The position numbers and the translations under genes are program-made. Below, one piece after another: positions 31,777 through 40,466 of a DNA stretch of 64,000 nucleotides. The DNA is from Blautia glucerasea (GTDB lineage Bacteria > Bacillota > Clostridia > Lachnospirales > Lachnospiraceae): positions 76,017 through 140,016 of the forward strand of contig NZ_JAJBMO010000009.1 of NCBI RefSeq assembly GCF_020537505.1. The letters are read 5' to 3'. Positions within the stretch are counted from its first letter, which is position 1. Every line of letters starts with the position of its first letter. The notes under the pieces were generated by a model. It had not been told where the DNA came from. It was given only the letters and a program-made list of their open reading frames with translations, and did no database searches.

Positions 31777-33600
31777 ATGAAAAAATCTGATACAGAGCAG
31801 GATACCTCTGCTCTGGAAGAGAAAATAGTTCCCGAAAGACAGACAGACGAGGAACTTGATAAAGAACTACAGCAAATAGAAGAAGAGAACCGCCGGGAAG
31901 AGCAATATTATGAGGAACGCCGCCGTGAACGTCATGAGCGTAATCTGAAGAGAAAAAAGAGGCAGATACGAAATCGTAATCTGGCTCTTATTATTACTGC
32001 TTTGGTGATACTGGGCGGGGTTGGTTATTATTTCAGAGACCAGCTGGGACTGCAGGATAAAGCAGAGATGCTGGTGGCAAAGGCGAAGGAAGTAATTCCG
32101 GGAAATAGCACACAGAGTCAGGAGAATACGGGTTCGGCAGATGGCGAACCAGAGACAGAAGGAAAGACAACTGGAGAAACACCGGAGGCAGATGCAAATA
32201 GCACTGACGATTCCGAAAATCAGGAAAATGATGGAAGCGATACCGGTAAAGCTGGGCAGGAGGGAAACAGTACCGGGGAATCATCCGATACCCAGAACCA
32301 GCCGGAACAGGAGGTTACCCAGGCCGCTGCTGAGGATGTGAACAGAGTGATGCCTCAGGCCGCAGCAGCAGGAGCGGGTATTATCAGAAGACAGATCCGC
32401 CATGAGAAAAAGGTGCTGACCACCGCAAAAGAAAAAGCGACCCAGTATGATTATGACGGCGCCATCAGCCTTCTTCAGAAAGACAATGCATACGTGCGAA
32501 ACGTGCATTTTCAGAATGCAGTCCAGAAATTCCAGAAAACAAAGGATAAATGCGTAGCGTGGTCTCCGGAACAGGTGACACATATTTTTTATCATTCACT
32601 GATTGCAGACACCTCCAAGGCATTTGACGGAGACTATAAGACGGATGGTTATAACCAGGTTATGACCACCATGACAGAATTTAATAAGATCACCCAGATC
32701 ATGTATGACAAAGGGTACGTAATGGTAAATCTCTACGATCTTGCCGAACTGGATGAGGATGGCAGGATGAAGGCGAAACAGATTTATCTGCCTAAGGGAA
32801 AAACGCCTTTTGTACTTTCCCAGGATGATGTGTGCTATTACCATTCACAGGATGGTGACGGCATTGCCACCAGGCTTGTGGTAGATGACGAGGGCAAGGT
32901 CCGGAATGAGTATGTGCAGGACGATGGAAGTACTGTTGTGGGAGACTATGACGTGGTACCGCTTATTGACCGCTTTGTGGAAGAACATCCCGATTTTGCC
33001 TACCATGGACATAAGGGAATTGTGGCGCTTACCGGCTATAATGGAATTCTTGGATACCGTACAGATATCAGTTACCAGACAAGACCCGATGATCTGAATG
33101 ACGACAAAAAGGCATGGCTGGATGCCCATCCGGATTTTGACCTGGATACGGAGCGTGCCGGGGCGAAGAAGGTTGCGGATGCCATGAAAGCAGAAGGATG
33201 GACTTTTGCAAGCCATACATGGGGACATAAGAATATGTCTACGGTTTCTATGGAGCGTCTGCAGACTGATACTGAGAATTTCAAAGAAAATGTGGATCCG
33301 CTTATTGGCGGAACAGATATTATTATATTTGCTTTTGGAGCAGATATAAATGGAGGCGGAGAATATACCGGGGATGAGAAGTTTAATTACCTGAAATCTC
33401 AGGGATACGACTATTACTGCAACGTGGATTCCAACAAATACTTTGTGCAGATCACAGACGAGTATTTCCGGATGGGACGAAGAAATGTAGATGGATACCG
33501 CATGTATTACAATCCGGAGCTGCTTTCCGATCTGTTTGATGCAAGTGAGGTGTTTGATTCTTCCAGACCGACGCCGGTACCTCCGATGAATGGCGGCTGA
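31777..33600 (+). CDS. Membrane-anchored polysaccharide deacetylase-like protein
   Basis: This 607-residue protein has a long charged cytoplasmic N-terminus (coiled Glu/Arg-rich, residues 20-66), a TM helix (about 69-87) and a low-complexity Thr/Glu/Asp-rich spacer (about 105-190). Its extracellular NodB-like domain runs from about 260 to 590. Metal-site motifs are degenerate: SQDDVCYY (about 347) in place of TFDDG, and HTWGH (about 478) matching HxxxH. It probably modifies peptidoglycan or a wall polymer, but the altered first motif leaves activity open. AAGGAG precedes the ATG. It is the first of several exported-protein genes in this segment. Confidence 0.8.
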   Translation: MKKSDTEQDTSALEEKIVPERQTDEELDKELQQIEEENRREEQYYEERRRERHERNLKRKKRQIRNRNLALIITALVILGGVGYYFRDQLGLQDKAEMLVAKAKEVIPGNSTQSQENTGSADGEPETEGKTTGETPEADANSTDDSENQENDGSDTGKAGQEGNSTGESSDTQNQPEQEVTQAAAEDVNRVMPQAAAAGAGIIRRQIRHEKKVLTTAKEKATQYDYDGAISLLQKDNAYVRNVHFQNAVQKFQKTKDKCVAWSPEQVTHIFYHSLIADTSKAFDGDYKTDGYNQVMTTMTEFNKITQIMYDKGYVMVNLYDLAELDEDGRMKAKQIYLPKGKTPFVLSQDDVCYYHSQDGDGIATRLVVDDEGKVRNEYVQDDGSTVVGDYDVVPLIDRFVEEHPDFAYHGHKGIVALTGYNGILGYRTDISYQTRPDDLNDDKKAWLDAHPDFDLDTERAGAKKVADAMKAEGWTFASHTWGHKNMSTVSMERLQTDTENFKENVDPLIGGTDIIIFAFGADINGGGEYTGDEKFNYLKSQGYDYYCNVDSNKYFVQITDEYFRMGRRNVDGYRMYYNPELLSDLFDASEVFDSSRPTPVPPMNGG

Positions 33601-33607
33601 TAAATAG

Positions 33608-33681
33608 CTGCTGGTCACGGAGTGAACAGTAACCGATAAATAGAAAGATTAAACAGAATTCCGCCAGCAGGCTTTCTTTTT
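33608..33681 (+). terminator. Weak terminator after the deacetylase-like gene
   Basis: CTGCTGG (33608-33614) can pair with CCAGCAG (33664-33670), followed by CTTTCTTTTT. The loop is long. Confidence 0.35.
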
Positions 33682-33730
33682 GGAAGAAAATGTGATAATT
33701 TTATAGAAGAGAAACTGAAGGGAGTATGAA

Positions 33731-35032
33731 ATGAAAAGAAAAGCATATTTAGCAGCTCTGGTAATGTGTATGGCACTTGCCGTAAATGGCTGTGGAAACG
33801 ATAAAGAAACTGAGAATAAAGCTGCGCAGGAGCAGACAGAAACTACAACCGATACAACAGACACAGCAGATTCCCAGACGCAGGCAGAACCATACACCGA
33901 TTCTACCGGTGCTACACGCCTTGTTTCTGTGGATAATGTGGAGAAATATATTACCATTGCAGACTATAAGGGGATAACTCTTGACAATTCTGTACAGGAA
34001 GTTACAGATGATGCTGTAGAAAACCGTGTTGCCGAGAATCTGAAGGACAATTCCGTAGAAGTGACGGATGAAAGCGCTGTTGTACAGGATGGGGATACCG
34101 TTACCATCAACTTCGTAGGAACCAGGGATGGCGAGGCGTTTGAGGGCGGAACCGGAAATAATTACGATCTTGTGATCGGAAGCGGAACCATGATCCCCGG
34201 ATTTGAAGAGGGAATTGTTGGCATGAAGAAGGGAGAGACCAAGGACGTACCGGTTACTTTCCCGGAGAGCTACCGCAGCACAGAACTGGCTGGCAAGGAC
34301 GCTGTTTTCCAGATCACAGTGCAGAGTTTCAAAAGACCGCCGGAACTGACCGATGACTGGGTAGCATCGAATACCGATTATACCACAACAGATGACTATA
34401 AAGCTTCTGTCCGCACACAGCTTGAGCAGGAAGCGCAGGATCAGGCGCAGAGCAGTCTGCGCAGTACAGCATGGACAACCATCTTTACCAATTCCGAGGT
34501 TGTGGAATACCCGGAGAAGGATGTTGAAGAGGCAGCGAAGACTTTCCGGAGCCAGGCTGAAGCTTATGCGAAGCAGGGAAACATGGAACTTAAGGATTTT
34601 GTAGAATCCCAGGGTGTTTCCATGGATGATTTTGAAGCGCAGTGCCAGCAGTATGCACAGGCGAAGGTAAAACAGGATCTGATCATCCAGGGAATTATGG
34701 ATGCTGAGGGAATGACACTGGAAGACGAGGAAAGCCTTGCAATCCAGAACCAGCTGGTTGAGCAGTATGCATCAGGAGATCTGGCTGCGCTGATCGATAC
34801 TTATGGACAGGTAGCTGTCGACGAAAGCATTGGACTTATGCGGGTTCAGGATTTCATTATTGCAAATGCAAATTATGATCAGCCTGCAGCAGATACGGCA
34901 GACAGCCAGGCAGCAGATGAGGCAGAGACTACAGATACAGCAGAGAATACAGATAATACCGGTGCAGCGGCTGACAGCGCATCAGAACCGGATGCCAGTG
35001 CAGATGCACAGGACACAGATTCAGAGAATTAA
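33731..35032 (+). CDS. Exported trigger-factor-like PPIase lipoprotein
   Basis: This 433-residue lipoprotein has a signal peptide ending in the lipobox VNGC. A Thr/Asp/Gln-rich linker leads to a region like trigger factor: an FKBP-type PPIase domain (about residues 112-200; VQDGDTVTINFVGTRDGEAFEGGT and IPGFEEGIVGMKKGET), then a helical C-terminal arm (about 210-380). It should help fold secreted proteins at the outer face of the membrane. The last 45 or so residues are an Ala/Asp/Glu/Thr-rich low-complexity tail. Classical trigger factor is cytosolic and ribosome-bound; this one lacks that N-terminal domain. nagA follows 22 bases later. Confidence 0.85.
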   Translation: MKRKAYLAALVMCMALAVNGCGNDKETENKAAQEQTETTTDTTDTADSQTQAEPYTDSTGATRLVSVDNVEKYITIADYKGITLDNSVQEVTDDAVENRVAENLKDNSVEVTDESAVVQDGDTVTINFVGTRDGEAFEGGTGNNYDLVIGSGTMIPGFEEGIVGMKKGETKDVPVTFPESYRSTELAGKDAVFQITVQSFKRPPELTDDWVASNTDYTTTDDYKASVRTQLEQEAQDQAQSSLRSTAWTTIFTNSEVVEYPEKDVEEAAKTFRSQAEAYAKQGNMELKDFVESQGVSMDDFEAQCQQYAQAKVKQDLIIQGIMDAEGMTLEDEESLAIQNQLVEQYASGDLAALIDTYGQVAVDESIGLMRVQDFIIANANYDQPAADTADSQAADEAETTDTAENTDNTGAAADSASEPDASADAQDTDSEN

Positions 35033-35054
35033 TCCCGGGAGAGGAACTTAAATC

Positions 35055-36158
35055 ATGATTATCAGAAATGGAGAAGTATTTCAGGAAGATGGAAGCTTCA
35101 AAGTCCAGGATCTGTATGTGGAAGATCATAAGATCGTGGCCTCTGAGGATGAAATAGCAGATAAAACAGTGATAGATGCAGCTGGGCTTAAGGTACTTCC
35201 AGGACTGGTTGATGTCCACAGCCATGGAGCATTCGGGCACGATTTTTCAGACGCAGATCCGGAAGGGCTTAAGATGATTCTGAAATATGAGAAAACGCAT
35301 GGAATTACATCTTATTGTCCCACGTCCATGACATTGCCTGCGGAAGAACTGAAAGAGATTTTTTCCACTATTAAGACAGTAGGCGTTATGGAAGATGGTG
35401 CCACTGTGAGGGGAATCAATATGGAGGGACCGTTCCTGGATCCGAAGAAAAAGGGCGCCCATGTAGAAGGATATATCCGCAGAGCGGATGCTGCTTTTTT
35501 CAGGGAACTGAATGCCTATTCCGGAAATATGGTGAAGCTGGTAACTCTGGCTCCTAATATGGACGGAGCTATGGAGTTTATTGATGAAGTACATAATGAG
35601 GTTTGTATTTCACTGGGACATACAGCTGCTGATTATGAGACGGCCCGTGAGGCTATGCGAAGAGGGGCACATCATGTCACTCATCTTTATAATGCAATGC
35701 AGCCGCTGGCACACAGAGAACCAGGACTTATTGGAGCCGCATCCGATGATGAAGCATGTATGGTGGAGATGATCTGCGATGGTATCCATATCCATCCGTC
35801 TGTGATCCGCGCCACATTCAGAATGTTTGGACCAGAGCGGATCGTGCTGATCAGCGATTCCATGATGGCGACAGGAATGGAGAATGGAACTTATCAGCTG
35901 GGCGGACAGGAAGTAACCATGAAAGACTGTAAGGCCACTTTAAAGGATGGCACCATCGCTGGTTCTGCAACGAACCTGTATGACTGCATGCGCAAAGTGG
36001 TATCCTTTGGCGTGCCGCTTAAGGAAGCTGTCTGGGCTGCTACACGAAATCCTGCGAAAAGCATTGGAATTTACGACGAAGTAGGTTCTCTTTCCGTTGG
36101 AAAAGAAGCCGATATCCTTCTGGTAACAGATGAACTGGAATTGAAGAAGGTATTATAA
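35055..36158 (+). CDS. nagA: N-acetylglucosamine-6-phosphate deacetylase
   Basis: This 367-residue cytoplasmic amidohydrolase converts GlcNAc-6-phosphate to GlcN-6-phosphate in amino-sugar catabolism and wall recycling. Visible motifs are VHSHG (H55, H57), NMEGPF with metal ligand E124, LGHTAADY, THLYNAM and ISDSM with the catalytic Asp. Length is normal. No nagB is adjacent. GGGAGAGG precedes ATG 35055. It lies between genes for envelope proteins. Confidence 0.93.
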   Translation: MIIRNGEVFQEDGSFKVQDLYVEDHKIVASEDEIADKTVIDAAGLKVLPGLVDVHSHGAFGHDFSDADPEGLKMILKYEKTHGITSYCPTSMTLPAEELKEIFSTIKTVGVMEDGATVRGINMEGPFLDPKKKGAHVEGYIRRADAAFFRELNAYSGNMVKLVTLAPNMDGAMEFIDEVHNEVCISLGHTAADYETAREAMRRGAHHVTHLYNAMQPLAHREPGLIGAASDDEACMVEMICDGIHIHPSVIRATFRMFGPERIVLISDSMMATGMENGTYQLGGQEVTMKDCKATLKDGTIAGSATNLYDCMRKVVSFGVPLKEAVWAATRNPAKSIGIYDEVGSLSVGKEADILLVTDELELKKVL

Positions 36159-36165
36159 GATCAGA

Positions 36166-36236
36166 GCGAGTCTGAAAAAGGCTTTCTGCAGGATGTGCTT
36201 CACAATTCATAGGAATGATTTTTCAGACAAACTCTA
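36166..36236. repeat. Interspersed hairpin repeat, copy B
   Basis: GTCTGAAAAA (36170-36179) and TTTTTCAGAC (36219-36228) are perfect 10-bp inverted repeats. The interior (GGCTTTCTGCA, then GGAATGATTTTT) matches copy A at 20198-20263. Confidence 0.55.
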
Positions 36237-36248
36237 GGGTAACAATAG

Positions 36249-36280
36249 GTGTAGCTGTGGAGGTAATGAACAGCTACACC
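36249..36280. promoter_or_regulatory. Perfect stem-loop in the leader of the second deacetylase gene
   Basis: GGTGTAGCTG (36249-36258) and CAGCTACACC (36271-36280) form a 10-bp stem 22 bases before the start codon. There is no T-run, so it is more likely an operator or an mRNA hairpin than a terminator. Confidence 0.45.
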
Positions 36281-36301
36281 ACAGATAAAGAGGGAAGATA
36301 A

Positions 36302-37612
36302 ATGGATAGAAGGGTATTGCGCGAAAGAATGCGCAGGAAGCAGCGCCAGATCAGGAGACGTAAGATTATCAAGCTGGTAACTTACGTAGTGGCAATGGTG
36401 CTGGCTGTGATTTTTGTAATAAGGGGCGTGATTTTCCCAATTGTAAGCCGTATTGGAGGGAAAAGCACTGGAAGTTCCCAGCAGGTGCAGGCGGATGCCG
36501 AAGGAGAGGATACGTCAGATAGCGGAACGGATTCTACAGAGGCGCAGCGCCAGCCGTTGAAGGGACAGAGTGATGTTACAAAGGTGGCCTCCCTGACACC
36601 AGGCTGGCATGAGGATGACAATGGCCGCTGGTATCAGAATGCGGATGGTACATATTACACAAATGGTTTTGCAGAAATTGGCGGAGTGGAATATGCTTTT
36701 GATTCAAACGGATATATGCAGACCGGATGGGTTACAAAGGGTGTCAATGACTACTACTTTAATGATGACGGTTCTTATAATCCAGAAAAGAAACGTCCTT
36801 TGATCGCACTTACCTTTGATGACGGGCCGGGTCAGTACACAGACAAGCTGTTGGATTGCCTGGAAGAGAACAACGCCCACGCAACCTTCTTCATGCTGGG
36901 CCAGAATGTCCAGAGCTACCAGAGTGAAGTAAAACGTATGCTGGATATTGGATGCGAGATTGGAAACCATTCATGGGATCATAAAAATATGTTTGAACTG
37001 AGTCTTGATGATGTAGCTAAACAGTTCAATGATGCGGACCAGGCTCTTATTGATGCCTGTGGACAGGCTTCTACTGTAGTGCGTGCACCATATGGAAACT
37101 GCGATGATGATATTATTTCAACTGTTGGAAAACCATTTATCATGTGGTCTATTGACAGTCTTGACTGGAGTTACATGGATGCAGATCTGGACTACAACGG
37201 AATTATGAATGACAGCGGACTGCAGGATGGTGCTGTGATCCTGATGCATGATATTCATGAGCCATCTGTGGAGGCAGCGATTCGGCTGATCCCGGATCTG
37301 ATCGCGCAGGGCTATAAGCTGGTAACCATCAGTGAGATGGCACAAGCCAAGAATGTTACACTGCAGCCTGCAAGATATGCAGAGTTCTGGCAGAGTGCCC
37401 TGGATGAGGGACTGGTACCTGGATATGCTGGAAACAGTTCTTCTGAGGATGCTTCTTCTGAAGACAGCTCTGGAAGCGGCAGTTCGGATGATAGTTCAGA
37501 AGATTTCAGCGACGGTTCCGGAGATGGAAGCGATGAAAGTGACGGAAGCGACGGATACACGGACGGCAGTGAAGATGGAGATGAGGATTTCAGCTCTGAT
37601 TCAGGCGAATAA
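36302..37612 (+). CDS. Membrane-anchored polysaccharide deacetylase with wall-binding repeat
   Basis: This 436-residue protein has a basic N-terminus, a TM helix (about residues 25-47), and two choline-binding-like repeats (about 98-155; GWHEDDNGRWYQNADG, GYMQTGWV). The NodB deacetylase domain (about 160-360) is canonical: TFDDG (171-175), HSWDH (H223, H227), RAPYGN, and the catalytic His region LMHD. It is predicted to N-deacetylate peptidoglycan or a related polymer, which gives lysozyme resistance in known PgdA-type enzymes. The final 55 residues are a Ser/Asp/Glu/Gly low-complexity tail. GAGGG precedes the ATG. Confidence 0.9.
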   Translation: MDRRVLRERMRRKQRQIRRRKIIKLVTYVVAMVLAVIFVIRGVIFPIVSRIGGKSTGSSQQVQADAEGEDTSDSGTDSTEAQRQPLKGQSDVTKVASLTPGWHEDDNGRWYQNADGTYYTNGFAEIGGVEYAFDSNGYMQTGWVTKGVNDYYFNDDGSYNPEKKRPLIALTFDDGPGQYTDKLLDCLEENNAHATFFMLGQNVQSYQSEVKRMLDIGCEIGNHSWDHKNMFELSLDDVAKQFNDADQALIDACGQASTVVRAPYGNCDDDIISTVGKPFIMWSIDSLDWSYMDADLDYNGIMNDSGLQDGAVILMHDIHEPSVEAAIRLIPDLIAQGYKLVTISEMAQAKNVTLQPARYAEFWQSALDEGLVPGYAGNSSSEDASSEDSSGSGSSDDSSEDFSDGSGDGSDESDGSDGYTDGSEDGDEDFSSDSGE

Positions 37613-37715
37613 AGTTTGCGCATCAACTGCTGCTTCCTGAGCACTGCGCAAGAAGCAGCGGCTCTGTTATACATTGCAAAGCTGGTCATTTTGAAAGAAT
37701 TGAACAGTAATATGA

Positions 37716-37765
37716 AATACGCTTGTACTTAAGAGAAACATGCAAAGTACAGGCGTATTTTTTTA
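37716..37765 (+). terminator. Strong terminator after the deacetylase gene
   Basis: The arms at 37716-37730 and 37745-37759 form a 15-bp stem with one G-U pair, followed by a T-run. Confidence 0.9.
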
Positions 37766-37818
37766 CAGGAAAAATTGGTTTAACTGTATGTTTTTTATAA
37801 ATAATAGACAATTTTGTG

Positions 37819-37848
37819 GTGACATGGACAGAAAGAATATGCTATAAT
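37819..37848 (+). promoter_or_regulatory. glgB promoter
   Basis: -35 GTGACA (37819-37824), an 18-base spacer, extended -10 TGC-TATAAT (box 37843-37848). Confidence 0.65.
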
Positions 37849-37887
37849 GTGCATAAGAAATTGAAAGTTTAGGGAGGTAACTTTCGG

Positions 37888-39771
37888 ATGGGAGAGAAAT
37901 TACAGTTTACAGAGCTTGACCAGTATCTGTTTGGTCAGGGAACCCATTATGATGTTTACAGGAAGCTTGGCGCGCACCCGGTGAAACAGGGGAAAAAAGA
38001 AGGCGTTTATTTTGCAGTATGGGCACCTAATGCACAGGCTGTTTCTGTAATTGGAGAGTTTAACGACTGGGACGAGCAGGCATCCCCAATGAAAAAGGTA
38101 GGTCCGATCGGTGTATTTGAGGCATTTGTCCCTGGGGCGAAGATTGGACAGCTGTATAAGTTTTTCATTATAGGAATGCATGGGGAGCAAATTTATAAGG
38201 CAGATCCTTATGCAAATGAGGCAGAATTAAGACCGGGAACCGCTTCCAGGATCACGGATATCGGAGCGTATAAATGGAAAGATGCCACCTGGATGAAGAA
38301 TCGCCAGAAGTTTGACGAGAACAAGGATGCCATGGCAATTTATGAAGTCCATCCTGGTTCCTGGATGAGGCATCCGGCTACTGAGGAGAATGAGAAGGGC
38401 TTTTACAATTACAGGGAGCTTGCGGTGAAGCTGGCCCGGTATGTAAAGGATATGGGATACACCCATGTAGAATTGATGGGAATCGCAGAGCATCCGTTTG
38501 ACGGATCCTGGGGATATCAGGTGACTGGTTATTATGCACCAACCTCCCGTTATGGAACCCCTCAGGATTTTAAATACATGGTAGATTATCTTCACAGACA
38601 GAAGATTGGCGTGATCCTGGACTGGGTGCCGGCTCATTTTCCAAAAGACGCTCATGGGCTTGTGAATTTTGACGGAACCGCAGTTTATGAGCATGCAGAT
38701 CCAAGACAGGGGGAGCATCCGGACTGGGGCACGAAGATTTATAATTACGGCAGACCAGAGGTAAAGAACTTCCTGATCGCAAATGCCCTGTTCTGGATTG
38801 AAGAGTGCCATGTGGACGGTCTTCGTGTTGACGCGGTTGCATCCATGCTGTACCTGGATTACGGCAAGAATGATGGCCAGTGGGTTGCCAATAAATATGG
38901 TGGAAACCAGAACCTGGAAGCAATCGAGTTTTTTAAGCATCTGAATACGGTAGTCCTTGGAAGAAACCATGGAACCGTGATGATCGCAGAGGAATCTACT
39001 GCATGGCCGAAGGTAACCGGCAAGGCAGAGGATGACGGCCTTGGATTTTCCCTGAAGTGGAATATGGGCTGGATGAATGATTTCCTGGAGTACATGAAGC
39101 TGGATCCTTATTTCCGTAAATTTAATCACAATAAGATGACATTTTCCATGACCTATGCGTACAGCGAGAAGTATATACTGGTGATTTCCCATGATGAGGT
39201 TGTTCATCTGAAGAAGTCCATGCTGGAAAAAATGCCTGGAGAGCCAGATGATAAGTTCAAGAATCTGAAGGCTGCTTATACCTTTATGTTCTGTCACCCG
39301 GGCAAGAAGCTTCTGTTCATGGGACAGGAATTCGGCCAGCTTCGGGAGTGGAGCGAGGAGAGAGAACTTGACTGGTTCCTTCTTGGTGAAGAGAAGCACT
39401 GTGATCTGAAGGATTTTGTGCAGGCACTTCTGAAAATGTACCGCAAATATCCTGCGCTCTATGCAATGGACACAAATCCGTCCGGTTTTGAATGGATCAA
39501 TGCGGATGACGGGGACAGAAGTATTTATAGTTTCGTAAGGAAGTCACCGACTGGAAGAAACAATCTTCTAGTGGTATGCAACTTCACACCGGTAGACCGT
39601 CCGGATTACCGTGTGGGAGTTCCGAAAAAGAAACAGTATACTCTGGTCCTGGATGAGAATGGACAGACGGAGAAGAAGGTATTTAAGGCAGAAACCAGTG
39701 AGTGCGATAATCGTCCGTTTTCCTTTGCATATCCGCTTCCAGGATATGGAGTGGCTGTGTTCAAGTATTAA
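37888..39771 (+). CDS. glgB: 1,4-alpha-glucan branching enzyme
   Basis: This 627-residue GH13 enzyme introduces alpha-1,6 branches into glycogen. A CBM48 domain (about residues 25-115; YFAVWAPNAQAVSVIGEFNDW) precedes the TIM barrel. Barrel motifs are DWVPAHFP, GLRVDAV (nucleophile Asp), IAEEST (acid Glu) and ISHDEV. A C-terminal beta domain ends at 627. AGGGAGG lies 10 bases upstream. No other glg genes are adjacent, so it stands alone behind its own promoter. Confidence 0.95.
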   Translation: MGEKLQFTELDQYLFGQGTHYDVYRKLGAHPVKQGKKEGVYFAVWAPNAQAVSVIGEFNDWDEQASPMKKVGPIGVFEAFVPGAKIGQLYKFFIIGMHGEQIYKADPYANEAELRPGTASRITDIGAYKWKDATWMKNRQKFDENKDAMAIYEVHPGSWMRHPATEENEKGFYNYRELAVKLARYVKDMGYTHVELMGIAEHPFDGSWGYQVTGYYAPTSRYGTPQDFKYMVDYLHRQKIGVILDWVPAHFPKDAHGLVNFDGTAVYEHADPRQGEHPDWGTKIYNYGRPEVKNFLIANALFWIEECHVDGLRVDAVASMLYLDYGKNDGQWVANKYGGNQNLEAIEFFKHLNTVVLGRNHGTVMIAEESTAWPKVTGKAEDDGLGFSLKWNMGWMNDFLEYMKLDPYFRKFNHNKMTFSMTYAYSEKYILVISHDEVVHLKKSMLEKMPGEPDDKFKNLKAAYTFMFCHPGKKLLFMGQEFGQLREWSEERELDWFLLGEEKHCDLKDFVQALLKMYRKYPALYAMDTNPSGFEWINADDGDRSIYSFVRKSPTGRNNLLVVCNFTPVDRPDYRVGVPKKKQYTLVLDENGQTEKKVFKAETSECDNRPFSFAYPLPGYGVAVFKY

Positions 39772-39786
39772 AAATGACTAAAGAAT

Positions 39787-39831
39787 TGGGAAAAACAGGG
39801 TTTGGTTTGTGACTGTTGGGGATTTTTCCCA
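39787..39831 (+). terminator. Stem-loop after glgB
   Basis: TGGGAAAAA (39787-39795) pairs with TTTTTCCCA (39823-39831), with AACAG/CTGTT inside. The Ts are in the stem and no T-run follows, so termination is uncertain. Confidence 0.4.
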
Positions 39832-39847
39832 GAAGGTCAAAAATTTG

Positions 39848-39876
39848 TTGCTATTTGGAAAAAGTTGCGATATAAT
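39848..39876 (+). promoter_or_regulatory. Promoter of the 77-residue protein gene
   Basis: -35 TTGCTA (39848-39853), a 17-base spacer, consensus -10 TATAAT (39871-39876). Confidence 0.75.
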
Positions 39877-39931
39877 GAGCCCGAACGAAAAGAAATGGAA
39901 AAGTTGTGCATGTTGAAAGGAGAATATTGAC

Positions 39932-40165
39932 ATGAAAGTATCTAATATTAAAGACATTCAGAAATTTTTTGATGTAGTAGACAGCTGCACTGGTAAAGTA
40001 GAGCTTGTAACTGGTGAAGGTGACAGACTGAACCTGAAATCTAAATTATCACAGTATGTATCTCTTGCAAACATCTTCTCTAACGGTGAGATCCCGGAGC
40101 TTGAGATCGTTGCATATGAGAAAGAAGACATTGATAAGCTTATGCATTTCATGATCAACGGCTGA
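39932..40165 (+). CDS. Small conserved cytoplasmic protein, unknown function
   Basis: This 77-residue protein (MKVSNIKDIQKFFDVVDSC...) has mixed alpha/beta predicted character, no signal peptide and no TM helix. AAAGGAG lies at the right distance. It has its own consensus promoter and a strong terminator, which argues for high expression. The family looks familiar from Lachnospiraceae genomes, but no function is known to me. Confidence 0.8.
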   Translation: MKVSNIKDIQKFFDVVDSCTGKVELVTGEGDRLNLKSKLSQYVSLANIFSNGEIPELEIVAYEKEDIDKLMHFMING

Positions 40166-40200
40166 TCTGCATAAATCTGTGAAATTAGGATAAATATATT

Positions 40201-40230
40201 AGGGGATGTGACGTAGTCATGTCCCCTTTT
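40201..40230 (+). terminator. Terminator of the small gene
   Basis: AGGGGATGTGAC pairs with GTCATGTCCCCT (two G-U pairs) around a 3-base loop, followed by TTTT. Confidence 0.85.
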
Positions 40231-40235
40231 CTGGC

Positions 40236-40466
40236 AGGTATAGCAAAGGTGTTACGTTGATCCTGGGAGACAGGATGGTCGTTGCTATACAGACAGGAAT
40301 GAATAACCAGGGGGTATCGGTGCTTCCTGGTCATAGCTTTTTGTGCGAAAATCCCGGCACCAGAGCTGGACGTGCCCCAAGGTATTACGAAGCATGAAAG
40401 AAATTGTAATATTTTGGGGGACGAATCTGCTTTGGCGCCCTGTATCATAGAAAGGGGAAATACAAA
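40236..40466 (+). ncRNA. Highly structured leader ahead of the COG0523 genes (candidate regulatory RNA)
   Basis: Several nested stems fill this gap. TATAGCAA and TTGCTATA (about 40238-40290) enclose ATCCTG-GGAGA-CAGGAT. AACCAGG pairs with CCTGGT and is followed by CATAGCTTTTT, which looks like a terminator. GGCAC pairs with GTGCC. A 14-bp stem runs 40375-40388 against 40406-40419, ending just before the RBS. A terminator-like stem followed by an alternative long stem near the start codon is a riboswitch-like layout. It does not match the cobalamin, SAM, TPP, T-box or NiCo consensus I know. Confidence 0.45.

Noticed and set aside
38227..39399. Long antisense frame across glgB
   Set aside because: glgB is a complete, conserved gene on the other strand; the antisense frame has no RBS and no recognisable domain.
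40236..40466. Cobalamin riboswitch or Zur box ahead of the COG0523 genes
   Set aside because: The B12 box and core are absent. The ATTACGA and TTGTAAT halves face the wrong way and are too far apart for a Zur box.
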